A DNA stretch of 64,000 bases from Isoetes taiwanensis (GCA_021234155.1 JAJEKV010000827.1:19772-83771); one strand, 5' to 3'; shown: positions 46,545 to 58,762, counted from the first letter of the stretch. The notes: generated from the letters alone by a model not told the origin. Numbers and translations: made by a program.

Positions 46545-49137
46545 TTAACAATACAAAAACTTATCGCGGCGGCCCAGTACGCAGCAACGTTTCTCTTCTA
46601 ACTCGTCTATACATGCTAGAACATGCGAATTTGAACTTGCATTTTGTTGCCTTGTGTTGGAGTGCGCATGATAGAAGAATATTGACCATAACGACTCGAA
46701 GATATTTTGCATTAAATCAAAAAAATCTAAGTTTAGAACATACAAAAATTGGGCGTGTTTGAGCATGGGGGAATTCTAACCTGCAGCAAGTTTGCCAATA
46801 TATCTATGCAAAATGGTTATTCAAAATGCATATGAATAAAACATGAACCCACTAATTAATGCTTTCCATATGGTAAAACAAATTTATGATATGCATCATG
46901 GAGATGGTCAGTCATGCAATATTGTCCAACATGATTATTTGCTACGCTCAAATGTATGGAAATGTTTCAAGCGTGGTAGATCAAATTTGACCAACACGTT
47001 GATCACGGGAAGTTATAAATTTACATTAACAACCAAAACAATAAAATATGGCATTGATGCATACATTCCATAGTGCCGACGACTTATTATTTGAACTTTG
47101 CTTGTAAAATGCATACCAAGACCAGCATCATGATTGATGACAACTAAGTGCATTGATGTTTAGCACATCACTTGAGTTTTTGATAAATTTCATCATTGGA
47201 TTTTACCATTGGTGATGAAATGGGACCTTCAACACTAACACCAATGGCAGCAATTTTGGCAAAGGTCTACAATTGAAGCAATAGGTTTTTTGGAAAGGAA
47301 CCGATTTGACATGAGACCACATTTGTGGTGAGAGCATGATTTGGGGCTACAAAGATATCGCCTCTTTGCATATATGGCTTAAATGTTACTACAACTGGAA
47401 CAGAAAATGTAGTTGTCATTTTAAACGTGTTTTTGGACTTTGCCTATTTTAAAAGATTACTTTTTGTTTTGGGGTTGCGAGGGATTTACAATTTTCAACA
47501 GCTAAAAGCGATGTAGTAGCCCATCATGGGATAGCCTATCTCTTTGGTCTGGCGATCCCATTCTACCATCAGCGGATTAGATTTACTACCATACGCGCTG
47601 GCACATTCCTTTCCTCGATGCCTTGAGAAATCCCGCGATCCTTAGCTTATTTACTTTTCTTAATGAATTTGGTGGTTGAATATGATCACCAAATGTATGC
47701 AAATTTGGTATCACGTCGGTAGTGCAAGATTTGGACTTCCAGTCACCTTCTGAGCTACTGAGGAACAAATACCGTTTAATGTCGCCTTCTCCCCAGGGGC
47801 GCATCAATTCCCCTCCAGCTTCACCTGAACAATCCAGGTATCCTTGTATGCGGAATTGCATCAATGTCAGCGCCGAGGAAGGCTCCTACCAGCTAGTCTG
47901 AACTCTGTTATTAAAGGCAATTAAAGGATATTCGTCATCCCACCAAAAGCTGCTATTAAGTGCTATTAGCTCCACTTATAATTATCAATCGGAGAAGAGG
48001 TAGGGTTAGACACACATCGACGTGGGACGCCTCTACCCATGCCTTGTTGTTTCTGCTCCCGACTACTTTGCTTGACCTTCAATCCATCGGGTGGCATGGT
48101 AACAAAAACTTGCACACAAATCCTAACCCGTATATATCACGCTACCCATCTTTTTGACCCATTTTGATGTGTGAGTAAGTTTTATATCCGCAGGAATCGA
48201 TATTTCGGTTTGATGCATAAAATTACAAATAACTTTTCACAGTAGTCTGCGAGGAAAGGTCTTTGAATTCAATAATGTCCCCGTGAGACCCCCTTGTGCT
48301 TCTCACTGGTGGCGATCTTTTATCATGGCTTCGGGGAGATGGTTGCAATTTTAATCCCTTATGCATCTACCATTAAGATAATCCTACAAACCTCTAGAAA
48401 GATGTTCCAATTCAGGTAAAAGCGCCCCTCATGGCCTCACGGAAGAATACAATTATCAAAGACAACATGCGGAAACATTCCATACTTACCATATAATCAC
48501 CACGTTTTCCAAGCGCATAGGTTGCCGTATAAGTTCCGCCGCGCGATGCTTTACAACAACCTCCTGTTCTCTACCCCCTACACCTAATCCCGGCGGTTGT
48601 GTATTTAGAAGGATCAATTTGGGGAAGATCTTAAAATGGCAGGCCAATTAAAGCTACTGAATTAATTTGAACCATACTATAATTCAGATTTTTTGGTTCT
48701 TTTCGGCCTGAAACCATAGTTACCTATTTTAGATCATTCCTCACAGCCAGCGGGTAGCCCGGATCCAACATCTTACTGCGTCGGTGCGACCAGCATTAAC
48801 GTGGCTACAACGGTTTCGTCGATTTGAACGCTGATGGTATTCCATTTTAGGGGTGCTTTCATTCGCCGCCATACCGGTAGAAGCTGAGGTACTAACCACT
48901 ACGACATGGGTTGGATCTTGCATAGCGAACCAAAGCGGTAATGAGCACTGAGAAAGCAGGGAAAAGCGCCACAGCTGGCCTGCCGTGATAAGTGCAAATA
49001 TCATAAGCGCATTCTTCCCTAAATTTTCAAAATTTTGTTTGCACTTTTATCGCGATGTCGGCTGGGATGCTTCAAACAAGTTCCATAAACAAATATTTAT
49101 CCAAACAAAAAATGACAACTGAATTAGATATATGAGT
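46545..49137 (-). repeat. Right arm of the inverted duplication
   Basis: Reverse-complement partner of 33676-36590, about 0.3 kb shorter and diverged at many sites. Its minus strand starts (49137) CATCACTCATATCTAATT and ends with CTAGCATGTATAGACGAG and GATAAGTTTT. Confidence 0.8.
48240..49004 (-). pseudogene. CCCH zinc-finger protein remains, right copy
   Basis: DYLNGRCIRD near 48385-48415 matches the finger of the left copy; the upstream minus-strand piece (48741-49004) contains MAANESTPKMEYHQRSNRR, and the left copy has MAETHPKMG at the same place. Frameshifts prevent one reading frame. The finger has lost its first Cys and the last His region. Confidence 0.45.
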
Positions 49138-49139
49138 GA

Positions 49140-50560
49140 TGGCATTTGTTGCTCCCAATATTAGAACCGTGGTACATTCCAAGCACTGATCATTCTAAGG
49201 GAGATGATTTGGGATCAAGCCTTCATGAGACCATAGGCAATTGTGAGTCATTCCCTATTTATTTGGCATTCCAATATATTTGATGATTAAATGCTCATCT
49301 TTAGAGTTGGCAGAAGATCGCACTATATAGTTCAAACGGAGAAACAAAGTTGTAGAAAACTTGAATGCAGTGTTGCTAGGCTTTTTAGGATAAAATGAAA
49401 ACAAATTAACAAAATTTAGTGTTATCTTGGGTGTATACGTTTGTGGATCCAATCATACTGCACTCCGTAATGGCAAGAGCCAATTTAAAGTAAACGATAT
49501 CCTTGATTTTGCATAATCCTATTCACATCAATCGCGCAGTTACATTGCCGTATTTATTCTTTGAGTATTCTGGCACGGATCTCTATTCCCCACGCTTTTT
49601 TGAGAGATTCTACAATGTTCTTCAATTATAAATGCGGATGAAATACAAAAGTCGGTATTTGGGAAATTCAGAGTGGGACTCATTCCATTCCCATTTTTTG
49701 GGCAGCCGGTTAATTTTAAGAAAAGTATTAGCACCGAACTAACCGAAAACTATCCTGAGTTGAATTTTGGACCAGAGCTGCAGAATCAAGGCAACCGGTT
49801 TTCAGGTCCTTGAGTCAGAGGCCAGCAAAATGCAAGCTGAAACAAGGAAATTCATTAAGTTTGAAACCAAAGATCTAGTTGAAAAAAATTTTTATTAATA
49901 AATTGAATAGATCTGATGTATTTTACATAGGACCTTGAGAGACCATGGCGGTCTTCTTACTTTGTCCTCTGATTATCATCTTGGTAGGTGGTCCACCTTA
50001 GGGATTGCTTGTAAGCGCTTCTTCATCTCTGTCCTTAAGCCTTGAGGCCTTTGAAAATTGTGGAATGCCTGGTGGAGTTGCCTGGAGCTCTGTGCCACAA
50101 TCACCCAGAACTTCTCCACTTTCGCCTCATGACCTTTCGCCAGAATATGCTCCTTCCCACCCTCAGGTGGATGTTATGCAATGCTTGCAAGATGCTTTGA
50201 GCTTAGCGGGTACATCTCTTTGTTCTTGGCTGTTCTTTATCGGGTGTGAGCAACCTCACGAATTCGACGGCAACCTTGTCCCCAAGGCTTGGGCAAAGGT
50301 AGCAAGCGTGATTGGGATGCAATGCGAGCGGTATTTCTTCATATGGCGGGATAGAGTACCGCTGAAGCGGTCTCTGTGATGCACTGGGCGGGATAAATCT
50401 TGGCGGTGTCGATGCGTACGAACCACAGCGGAGCAAGGAGAGTATGATTAACAATTCGGTGTCATTAGTCAAAGCGAAGAAAAGAGCGTTGAAATCAAAT
50501 TACAGCGGAGGAGAACATTCATTCCATACACTGCATCCAATGGCGTGGGAAGTAGTGTCT
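49140..50560. other. Stretch without a firm gene
   Basis: AT-rich to 50000. A plus-strand frame at 50005-50379 (Ser/Pro-rich start, then SLCSWLFFIGCEQPHEF) has natural composition and no known motif; confidence low. Confidence 0.3.
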
Positions 50561-50830
50561 TTCGACTTCGCGAGTCGAGAAAGGCAAATAAAGAATCAAA
50601 GTACAACCATACTCATTAGAATATGGTTGCATCCAATCACCTGCGAGGAAGCATACAAATGCTTTCGTCAGCGAAAAACCAACATGCCTTTTCGACTCGT
50701 AGTCGAGAAAGGCCCAATGTACAAGCATTATCATAATAGATGCATCGGTGACCACAATCAAACATACAAATGGTTTCATCAACGGGACAAGCATGCCTTT
50801 CTCGACTGGTGAGTCGAGAAAGGCATCAAC
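50560..50830. repeat. Palindrome family TCTCGACT-AGTCGAGA, downstream set
   Basis: Three copies of a unit of about 119 bp, each containing TTCGACT, a 4-7 base centre, and AGTCGAGAAAGGC (near 50566, 50688, 50802). Just beyond the stop of the HAD-like gene on the minus strand. Confidence 0.8.
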
Positions 50831-50922
50831 TCAATATACAAGTATATTCATTTACAAAATGGTCAATACATGTGTTCACGTTCGATTACAATATTCACAC
50901 AATTTGACTATCGAAAGCAAGG

Positions 50923-51738
50923 TCACTCTTCTTGTTCACCAAAGTATTTGTAGTCCATAGCTTTCATGATCGCTACTCTCTGGATCGGGTTAGTGAGGCT
51001 CGGATGGTTCGTAAGCACCGGCGACAAGAATGGCAAAGAGGATTCGCCAAGGCGGAGCCGAGTCAGAAGGACAACCACCTATCAGTCTCATATTCTTGGT
51101 CGATGTAAACCTTATGATTGTATTTTATTTGCGTTATGATAGCACTTGTAGGCGGGTCGTCTATGATCGCGTGTTGTGTTTGCCATAGTCACGGAATTGC
51201 TCATAAACCTGTCGACCTTTTCACCATTATAGGCTTCCCCCTTTGTGATGCATTTGGATCGGGGTCCTTCACATGCTTTCGACCCTTTCGTTTCCCCAAG
51301 CGAACTTGAACTCAAAACTGAAATGCGAGAACACCAAGAACATTGACAATATTTTTTCTTTGCCATACAAGACCATATGCCCGCCGAATCCCGTGCGGGC
51401 ACGGTCAATAATTTCCTTAGCTCTAGGCCTCGGATACACTATTTTATGCTCTGTTTTTCATTGGGATCTGCGAGGTGTTAATCTAGGGGGCGTCTTTTTC
51501 GTGGTATCTGCGGCTAATACTCCATTGGCGTCAAATATTACAAGCTTGGTGGGACCGGTGGATCCGGTTGGAGTTTGGCTCGACCATATTTCGGTTCGCC
51601 GGGATCCAAATGCGGGATCATTATCTTTTCGAGGTTCTTTCACGTTTGTGGCGGTGTCTTGCTCTGGATTTTCATTCTCATTCTCCTCATGGCGTGAACG
51701 GCCAAAATGACAATGATCGGAGTCGTTGGTGGAATTCC
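50923..51738 (-). pseudogene. FCP1/HAD-like phosphatase domain, last exon of a minus-strand gene
   Basis: FCP1-type proteins are HAD-fold phosphatases with an N-terminal catalytic Asp; plant members often read DLNGLL. Here, after an acidic leader, KLVIFDANGVLA (about 51512-51547) gives the equivalent motif. YPRPRAKEIID with GF..HMVLYGKEKILSMFL follow, then in another frame FKFAW, and IIDDPPTSA near 51150 with VYIDQEYETD, matching the family's IDDS.Y.. block and its surroundings. The end MKAMDYKYFGEQEE has a stop at 50923. Frame changes occur at about 51460, 51300 and 51180. The second Asp of DxD is replaced by Asn, as in the plant subgroup. Activity uncertain. Confidence 0.5.
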
Positions 51739-51873
51739 CTGAAATGATGACATCATCGAGAAAGGAAGCGAGTTTTCTCGACTTTCATGATCGAGAATGA
51801 AAAAAAAAGGTATTGAAAGGAAGCGAGGGTTTCATTTCGCGGTCGAGAAAACGATAAACAAAAGTAAACTCAC
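51739..51873 (-). other. Candidate intron carrying palindromes
   Basis: Minus strand starts GTGAGTTTAC at 51873 and ends TCATCATTTCAG at 51739. It contains TTCTCGATCATGAAAGTCGAG and related half-sites. The coding potential resumes on both sides. Confidence 0.45.
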
Positions 51874-53471
51874 CTCAATCTCGGGTTTTTCAATAATGTT
51901 TTGGCGATGCGGTCCAAACCTTGACATCCTCGTCTCCGTCGGGTTTGTCTCCCTCGTCCTCGTCGTCTTTTTTTGCTTCCATTTGTCTTCCTCCTTGAAA
52001 TGCTCATGAGCAGATCGGTATGGTGAATGGTTTCAACCATGTCCTTATTTCCAACCCGGATATAGGTTTCATTCCATCTGGCCATAGCCCCGAGAGAAAC
52101 AGGCCATTCATGTACCACTCGCATACAATTTGATCTTCCTCGACCAATTTGGTTATGAAGTGCTTGATAACTCTTGGCGGATAGGAATTCTATGTATAGG
52201 ACCCGGTCGCACCATCTTTTTGACCTTGTCCATCGATGGAACATCCTCCATAAACCTGCCCCCTTCGGGGTTCCATCGCTCTTGAGAGATCATGACTTGT
52301 CGAGATAATGATGCTCGCTAGACCACCACTTATCAGTCGACCGCCCGATCTTGAAATCAAAACCAAAACTATGTTGGCAAAGCTTGGTGCCTTGGCAAGC
52401 CAAGTCTGCACTCATGATCAAGTTTCGTATATGGAGTGCATGATCTTGTTGGTGAAGTTAATATCAATTTGCCCATTGGGAGGCCAGTTGTTTGATTGCC
52501 CGGCATGCAAAACAAAAAGCGAAAGTATCGGGTCGGTCATGTCGAACCGTCTTGTACCTTTGCTCTATGTCGGCTTTGTCATAAAAAGGGTGGGGTCTTG
52601 ATCATATTGATGGCAAATAGTGCCACGGGTCAGTGCAGTTCGGACCACCAAATCCCTTGTGTCCCAAAGTAACCCGAAATGGGGGAGCTATAAATGCGCC
52701 TTAAATGGGACCACCGAATCAAGCTTCCTTTTTGAGGGAATTGCCATAGCACGTTCGAGGGGAAAGGAAGGTTTTTAACGTGCAGCTTCAGCTTGGTGTT
52801 GATGTAGGGTTGACATAGGCGGTTCAATTCCTTCATGTCTTCCTCATCAAGGGCAGCCTTTTCCTTGTAATAATCAAAATCATGGTATTCATTAGATGCA
52901 GCGTTGCGAGAACTCCGTGATGCCTTCTTCTAGCTTGCTTTGTCGCTTTAGGGCTGTGGCATAATCCTTTCGATCTGCAATTTAGAACTCTGGTCTTCCT
53001 GGGAGGATTGTTCCCTCAGATTTTGCCTTGTAGGTCAAAGCGTTTCTTTGTCAGGTGAGGCCACTGTATCCTCTTCATGAGCTGCTTGTCAAACAACTTG
53101 GGGTCGGCTTTGCTTGGAAATTCTCCATTCTTTGTCCTTGACTTGCCTCTTGTCCATTGAGCCCATATGTCCAGGTCCATTTCTCCCGGACCGCCTCGGT
53201 GCTAAGAATGAGGTCATATTGGTGCGAGAGAGACTCCTGCCTTTCCTTGGTGTTCTCTTCTTCTTCTCCTCTTCTTCCTCTCCCTCGTCATCTTCTGTCC
53301 CTCGGTGAGAACATATCGCATAGTTTCTCAAGGTCTTCCACTTATCAGGGAGCCTGTTTCCTTTAGGGCCGAGGACAACCCAATGCTTTCCCTTTGTTGC
53401 CTAGCGTGTATGATCTGGTCGGGGATAAGGCTGCATTAGGACAATGTACCAATGTCGGAGCATGAAAGTAT
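51874..53471 (-). pseudogene. Unrecognised middle exon(s) of the HAD-like gene
   Basis: Consecutive coding-like pieces on the minus strand: YFHAPTLVHCPNAAL near 53440, KWKTLRNYAICSHRG with a Glu-rich then Lys-rich run (about 53210-53340), MKELNRLCQPYINTKLKLHV (from 52836), FKIGRSTDKWWSSEHHYLDK near 52330, GRSNCMRVVHEWPVSLGAMA near 52100, and a basic RRRGRGRQTRRRR end near 51930. All share one direction and lead into the HAD exon. No known domain. Several one-base shifts. Confidence 0.35.
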
Positions 53472-53893
53472 CTACAAACACGGGAATAAGCGGTAAATAG
53501 TAGCCGGGTTTTCATTTCATGAGTCGAGAAAGTCCTGAATGTCTAATTTTCTTTTTACTTCTGCGGGTTTTCGACTCGCTTGAGTCGAAAGCTCTACATC
53601 CTTTGATTTTACTGCATTACCACGGCTTTCCGACTCGCGGCTTTGGGCGAGTGAAACCCCGATGATATCGGCAAATGTTAGGATGGCGGGGCTTTCGACT
53701 TTCGAAATCCTTGAATGTCTAATTTTCTTTTCGGCTAAGGGTTTCTCGACTTCGTGAGTCGAGCTCCATCCATCTCCTGATTTTACGTGTTACTCACGGC
53801 TTTCGACTTCGGCGGTCGAAACCCATGATAATCGGCAAATGTTAGGATGGCGGGGGCTTTCGATTTCGTCGAGAATGAAAAAGAGTTATTTAC
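53472..53893 (-). other. Candidate intron filled with palindromes
   Basis: GTAAATAACT at 53893 and GTGTTTGTAG at 53472 (minus strand). It contains a 176-bp tandem duplication (AATGTCTAATTTTCT near 53537 and 53713), each unit with TCGACT...AGTCGA palindromes of varying centre. Confidence 0.5.
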
Positions 53894-54990
53894 CTTCGTA
53901 GGCGGCACTTTTTGCTATTGTGTACGGCGATTGGCTATCTTTGGCGGTTAGGTTCTTTGGCGTCTCGCCCGAAGAACTCTGCACTCTCGCTTGGCATATC
54001 TATCCTTGATCGCTGCGGCACCTCCTTCTCCGGGTCACGCAATACTTGCCGCCCTCTCGAATCGGCCCAGTCTACAACCCGAGAAGCCGGACTTCTTTTC
54101 CCGCCGGATCTTCCTCGGACTTCCGGGTGAACAACTCACTGTCGATCGCTAAAGGTATGACATCGCGGGCATTGGATGCAGCGGGATGTCGCACCATCGG
54201 ATTTGAGAATCTCGGCATGTGTCTTTGGATTAAATTCAATGGTTGAACAAGGCGGCATCTCCGTTGCAAACCGGCCGATCTAATGTCCGGCGGCGGCTTG
54301 TGTGATATTCCCAGCGGATATCTTGAGCTAGGCGCTCCATTTTACGTGCCCCTCTACGTGAAATCTGATCGATCATGCGGATCGAGGGTTGGGGAGTCGA
54401 CCATATCTTCGTCTCCGCCGTCATCGATTCCTCCGTGTGGTGTCATCATCCCCATCTTTGTTTTTGGTGGACTTTTTGTGTATGAACCACAACTTCATTC
54501 CCCAACTGCGGAGTGTTGTAGAGTCTTGACCTGGTAGAAGTGAAGCTCCCGTATTGAGCAGTTTTCCACGACTCTGGAAATCTCCATACCAAGCTCCACG
54601 GATGTTGGGGTTCGGCCTCCTTCATCCCTTCGGATCCTTCCACCCAAGGTTACGACAATTTAAAAGCGCCGGCCTTTTTCGGTGCCCTTAGCCTTGCTCA
54701 TGGAAGAGTGAGAATAATTTGAAGCGCTAATTTTTTGGTGCGATAGAACTTACTCTTACGGCGGTCCTCGACATGTAGTGTTAAATGCTTGAATCTGGCT
54801 GAGAGGCGGGAGCACAACACCGATTTTCTTGTACTTGTCTCCGGAGCTCTTCTTGTCCCTTTGGTGTAGAAGCGGATCTTTCTCCTTCCCACTTGTCGAT
54901 ACCTCGACATACCACCAGAATCTGCATTTGTTTCAAGAAGCTCTGTCTCGGTCCCTCGATGACGAAGAATGGAGTTGACCCGGTGATCAC
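53894..54990 (-). pseudogene. Unrecognised 5' exon(s) of the HAD-like gene
   Basis: Minus-strand pieces: GSTPFFVIEGPRQSFLKQMQ (from 54990) then GIDKWEGERSAS, QEELRRQVQENRCC; later pieces MPPCSTIEFNPKTHAEI and ELFTRKSEEDPAGKEVRLLG; and LRDPEKEVPQRSRIDMPSES before the donor at 53893. Direction and composition fit a coding exon. Family unknown. Confidence 0.3.
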
Positions 54991-55370
54991 CGGTGAGTCA
55001 GGGTGAATCTTTGCAAGAAGAAAGGATGGATCGAGTTAAGGTATTCGACAAAAGAAAAACCTGAGCTCACGGGGTGTTTTCTTCTTCTTCTTCTTTGCCA
55101 TTTGGTAGAAGCATCCCCTCGTGCCTATAAAGCTTCTTGGGCCAGTCATGTCTATATGCCCTCTCATCCTCTTGGACCCCTCTGTAAATTAAGTTTCCTC
55201 CGGCGGGTTGTGAGTTTTAGGACTGCATGTAAAAAGATCGAGGCGTGTTCTTTAATTTGAACTTAAGGACATGCAATCATTTATGAAAAAGCGGGCTAAA
55301 AGTGCAGCCGCGGTCGGCTTTACCCGCCCAAACACTATTTGAAATTTAATCACATCAAGGGACTAAGTGA

Positions 55371-55700
55371 GTGGGCGTGGTTTATCTTCCACTGGCATTG
55401 GGGACCTCGAGGTCGGAGGGATCATCGCTTATTAGCGACTTCGGAATGGCGCCCTTGACGATAAGCTGCTACTTGGCGCCTTGCATATGTGTTTTTCTGA
55501 CCGGCGTCCTATTGCAAGCGATTGATTTGATCGATGAGCGGGCTAAGGTAGGAAGCGCGGAGGAGGCTACGCGAACGGGGAACTCTACAACTGCGGCGCC
55601 ATGGAAAGGGGATACCGAGAATCGAGTGATGATACAAAGTATTAGATGCGAATACACTCTTGAAGAGACCCGACGGAAGAAGCAAAAAGACTACGGGTGA
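55371..55700 (+). CDS. Hypothetical ORF
   Basis: 109 codons; the second half (AIDLIDERAKVGSAEEATRT, RCEYTLEETRRKKQKDYG) is polar and helix-like. Opposite in direction to the HAD-like gene. No motif. Confidence 0.25.
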   Translation: MGVVYLPLALGTSRSEGSSLISDFGMAPLTISCYLAPCICVFLTGVLLQAIDLIDERAKVGSAEEATRTGNSTTAAPWKGDTENRVMIQSIRCEYTLEETRRKKQKDYG

Positions 55701-56029
55701 GGCTGCGGGATCCGTGATCTGATGGCCCAAGGAATTCTTGCGTGAAGAGGTGAGTTTGAGAGATGCCTATGTTATTTGGCTTGTAGAACATGCGGTATGT
55801 GTTTAAATAATGGAGCTGGCGATAAGCTCGGCCAGTTCGATGTTTCCTTGTCCGGCATTTTTCAGCCGAGATGATTTACTCTCTAGGTTGAGAGATGCTC
55901 GGCAAGGAAACATTGGATCGGGGTAAAAAACGATTCGTTTTAGGTGTAATTTTTTCATGGGCATTTTACTTGGAATGTTGTACATAGATCAGGCTAGGAC
56001 TAAGGCCGGGAGATGCGGTTCAAATGCAT

Positions 56030-57180
56030 CCTCTTGTAGTTAGTCGGAGGGGCCTCCACCCTGTCAGAACCACTCCTCTTCGCAATATTCGAGGAAGATG
56101 GTTGAAGGAGAGTGGCTCAGAGCAGGGCTAGAGGCACTTGGGACTAAAAGCAGGAGAATAGAAAGTCGTACTTGTAGAATGCAAGCCTTGGCTTCCTCTA
56201 CGTGGTTTCCACAGTAGTTGGTTGTAGAGGCCTCCACCGGTCAGAGCCCCTCCCCTTGCCAATATTCGCCGAAGATGGTTGAAGGAGAGTGACTTCGGCT
56301 GAGTCGAGGTTGCTGCCCGAACCAGGAGAATTGGTGGCTAAGGGATTCTCGACTTGCGAGTCGAGAATGCTTGGCCTCTGTCTACATTCTCGACTTCGCC
56401 AAGTCGAGAATGCCTTAACCATCGAACTCGGTTAGTACACATGGAGTCTTGGGTTGGGCAAAAGGCATTCGAGCTTCATGGCCGAGAATGCATCTGACAA
56501 GCTCTGTGGTTTTCACTGTGGTTAGTTGCCAGAGGCCTCCCCCAATGAGCCCATGAGAACTCCAATATTCGGCGAAGAAGGTTGAAGGAGGCGGTCTTTG
56601 ATTGGGTAGAATACTGCGACCACCGGGGAGAATTGGGTTGCTAAGAGTTGGCACAGAGGCGGTCAAAAAGCACTTCCCTTACATGCAATGTCAGGAAGAT
56701 AGAAGGAGAGTGTTTAAAGGCATCTGCCCGAGGCCAGCTCTAGAGTGCACTAGAGCCTGCGTTTTCTGCCGACTCCGCAGTGAAGCTGACGACAACTCGT
56801 GGTTTAGTGCGAGAGGCCTCCACCCAATCGAGCCCATCCCCTTCGCCCAATATTAAGCGAAGATGGTTCGAAGGAGGCGGTCTTTGATTGGGTAAGGCCG
56901 CTGCGACCCACACGGAGAATTGGGTTGCTAAGAGTTGGCTGTGAGGCGGTCAAAACCACTTCCTTACGCCAATAATGGGAAGATAGAAGGAGGTGGTTAA
57001 GTGCGGGAGCCAACTTAGAGATGCACTAGAGCTGCGTTTTCGACTCACACGGTGGAAGCGAGCAAACACCTCGGTGGTTAGTCGCCCGAGGCCTCCCACC
57101 CGGTCCGGAGCCGGTCCTCGCCGCCAATATTGATGAGCATGGTTGAAGGAGAGTGGCTCGAGGCTGGGTGGAGGCACCTG
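56030..57180. repeat. Tandem/interspersed repeat, roughly 285-bp periodicity
   Basis: The core CAATATTCGGCGAAGATGG or a close variant with TTGAAGGAG occurs near 56084, 56259, 56562, 56850 and 57126, each preceded by AGAGGCCTCCACCC-like sequence. A longer unit with GGCGGTCTTTGATTGGGTA and GAGAATTGGGTTGCTAAGAG occurs near 56590 and 56877. Confidence 0.85.
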
Positions 57181-57390
57181 CGGCTGCACAAAGAAGCCAT
57201 TGGCGGTATCACATTCTCGACTCGCGAGAGAAGAGGCTGCGGCAGGGTTCTAAAGAATGTGAAGACATTGGGTAGCTGTGCAATCCCGAATCGCGAGTCG
57301 AGAATCCCTCAACCTGCCAGCGGTCGAGTGTACACTCCCTCTTCTGCGCCTCCTTGAGTCGAGAAGTTTCGACTTCATGATCGAGAAGAA
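56345..57390. repeat. Palindrome family TCTCGACT-AGTCGAGA, upstream set
   Basis: Copies near 56347 (centre TGCG), 56388 (centre TCGCCA), 57213, 57290 and 57355-57390, interspersed with the 285-bp repeat. Same family as at 50.56-50.83 and in the introns at 51.74 and 53.47 kb. Confidence 0.75.
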
Positions 57391-57399
57391 GGCTGTACT

Positions 57400-58420
57400 T
57401 CCTTAATTTGTTGGTGAAGTATTCTCAACTTCGCCACTCCCTACGCATGTCTCTGCGGTGGATTTCTTTGTGAGTTAGAAATGGAGATTACGTGAAGCAA
57501 TTCCTATTAAATTCTTCTTTGGGAGAAAGACATTCCTAGTTATTTTTGTTAATGCTTACGCAATATCTTACTTCCTAACACCGGTCTCGATGATTTCTAT
57601 CTCGGTTGCTTGCTACTACTCTAACCACTATTCTCACTTGTGCTTGTACAATGTATTCAATTCAACCACAAGCAAGAAAAAGATAACAAAAAGCAGAAAA
57701 CAATACAAAGATTAATAAGATTAATGAAAGAAAAGAAAGCGGTGGAAACGGTCTGGAGAAAAGTGGGAAACGATCTGAGAAAAATGAGATTAAAAAGGGT
57801 ATGATATTACAAAAACATACACGGAAGATTTCTTTGGATGAGGAGGAGGCTTCGGGTTAAGCTTCCATGTGGGTATAGTCGTTGACAAAGCGTGAATAAG
57901 GATTTTGTCGGTACATAAATTGTATCGGGGATTAATAAGAGCCTCTAACAACGAGAATATAAGAAAAATGCACTAAAAGACTTCTGAGAAAACTAAAAGC
58001 GACACTAAAAGGGCCTCACTTTCTTCTCGGTGATGCTTGCCCGCTCGAACAATGAATCTAGCGAGAACCCGGTATGGAGGCGTCTGATCCGTCGACCAAA
58101 GCTGCTTTGTCATAAGATGGTATTTGGAATCATTTCGGTTCGATCGATCGCTGATCGGTAAAAGCGGGCGCCTAAGGAAACGAGGGGAGGAAGAGATCCG
58201 GGGAAAGCGGGGGAGGAAGAATGGTGGGGGAGGAGGAAGAGGTGCGATTAATTGCAGGCTGCACCCTCGAACCTAAATAAAAGTGCAATAATAAAAACCA
58301 TTGTCGCGTGTGGGCCATGCCCTCCATGGCGTGGCGATGGATTCTTTGGCGTGCCACGGTTTTGACCTCTTAAGAGGCGCCCGCGTGGCCATGACAAAAT
58401 ATGAAAAGGTAGGTTATATG
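57400..58420. other. Stretch without recognised gene
   Basis: A-rich with short open frames; nothing supported. Confidence 0.3.
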
Positions 58421-58429
58421 TTTATATAT

Positions 58430-58735
58430 GTTATCTTATGTATTTAATAAGGTTTCAATGGTTGTATTTAATATGGTTTCAATGGTTGTATTTAATATGG
58501 TTTCAATGGTTACAATGTTTACATATGGTTTAGAATGAGTGTGGTTGTATGCTTTAATATGGTTATATGATTTTAGTTAATATGGTTGTATGGTTTGTAT
58601 ATGGTTTGTATATGAGTGTGGTTTGTATGGTTTTATATGGTTGTATGGTTTGTATATGAGTGTGGTTTGTATGGTTTTATATGGTTCATATGGTCATATT
58701 TGTGGTGTTTGGGGCTATATGGTTTTAATGTGAGC
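58430..58735. repeat. TATGGTT minisatellite
   Basis: First part: three copies of about 28 bp with AATATGGTTTCAATGGTTG. Second part: a unit of about 50 bp with TTTGTATATGAGTGTGG and TTTGTATGGTTTTATATGG, twice. It directly precedes the second DUF7869-like gene. Confidence 0.85.
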
Positions 58736-58762
58736 TTTTTTCATTCGAGGGGAGCATGTGAG

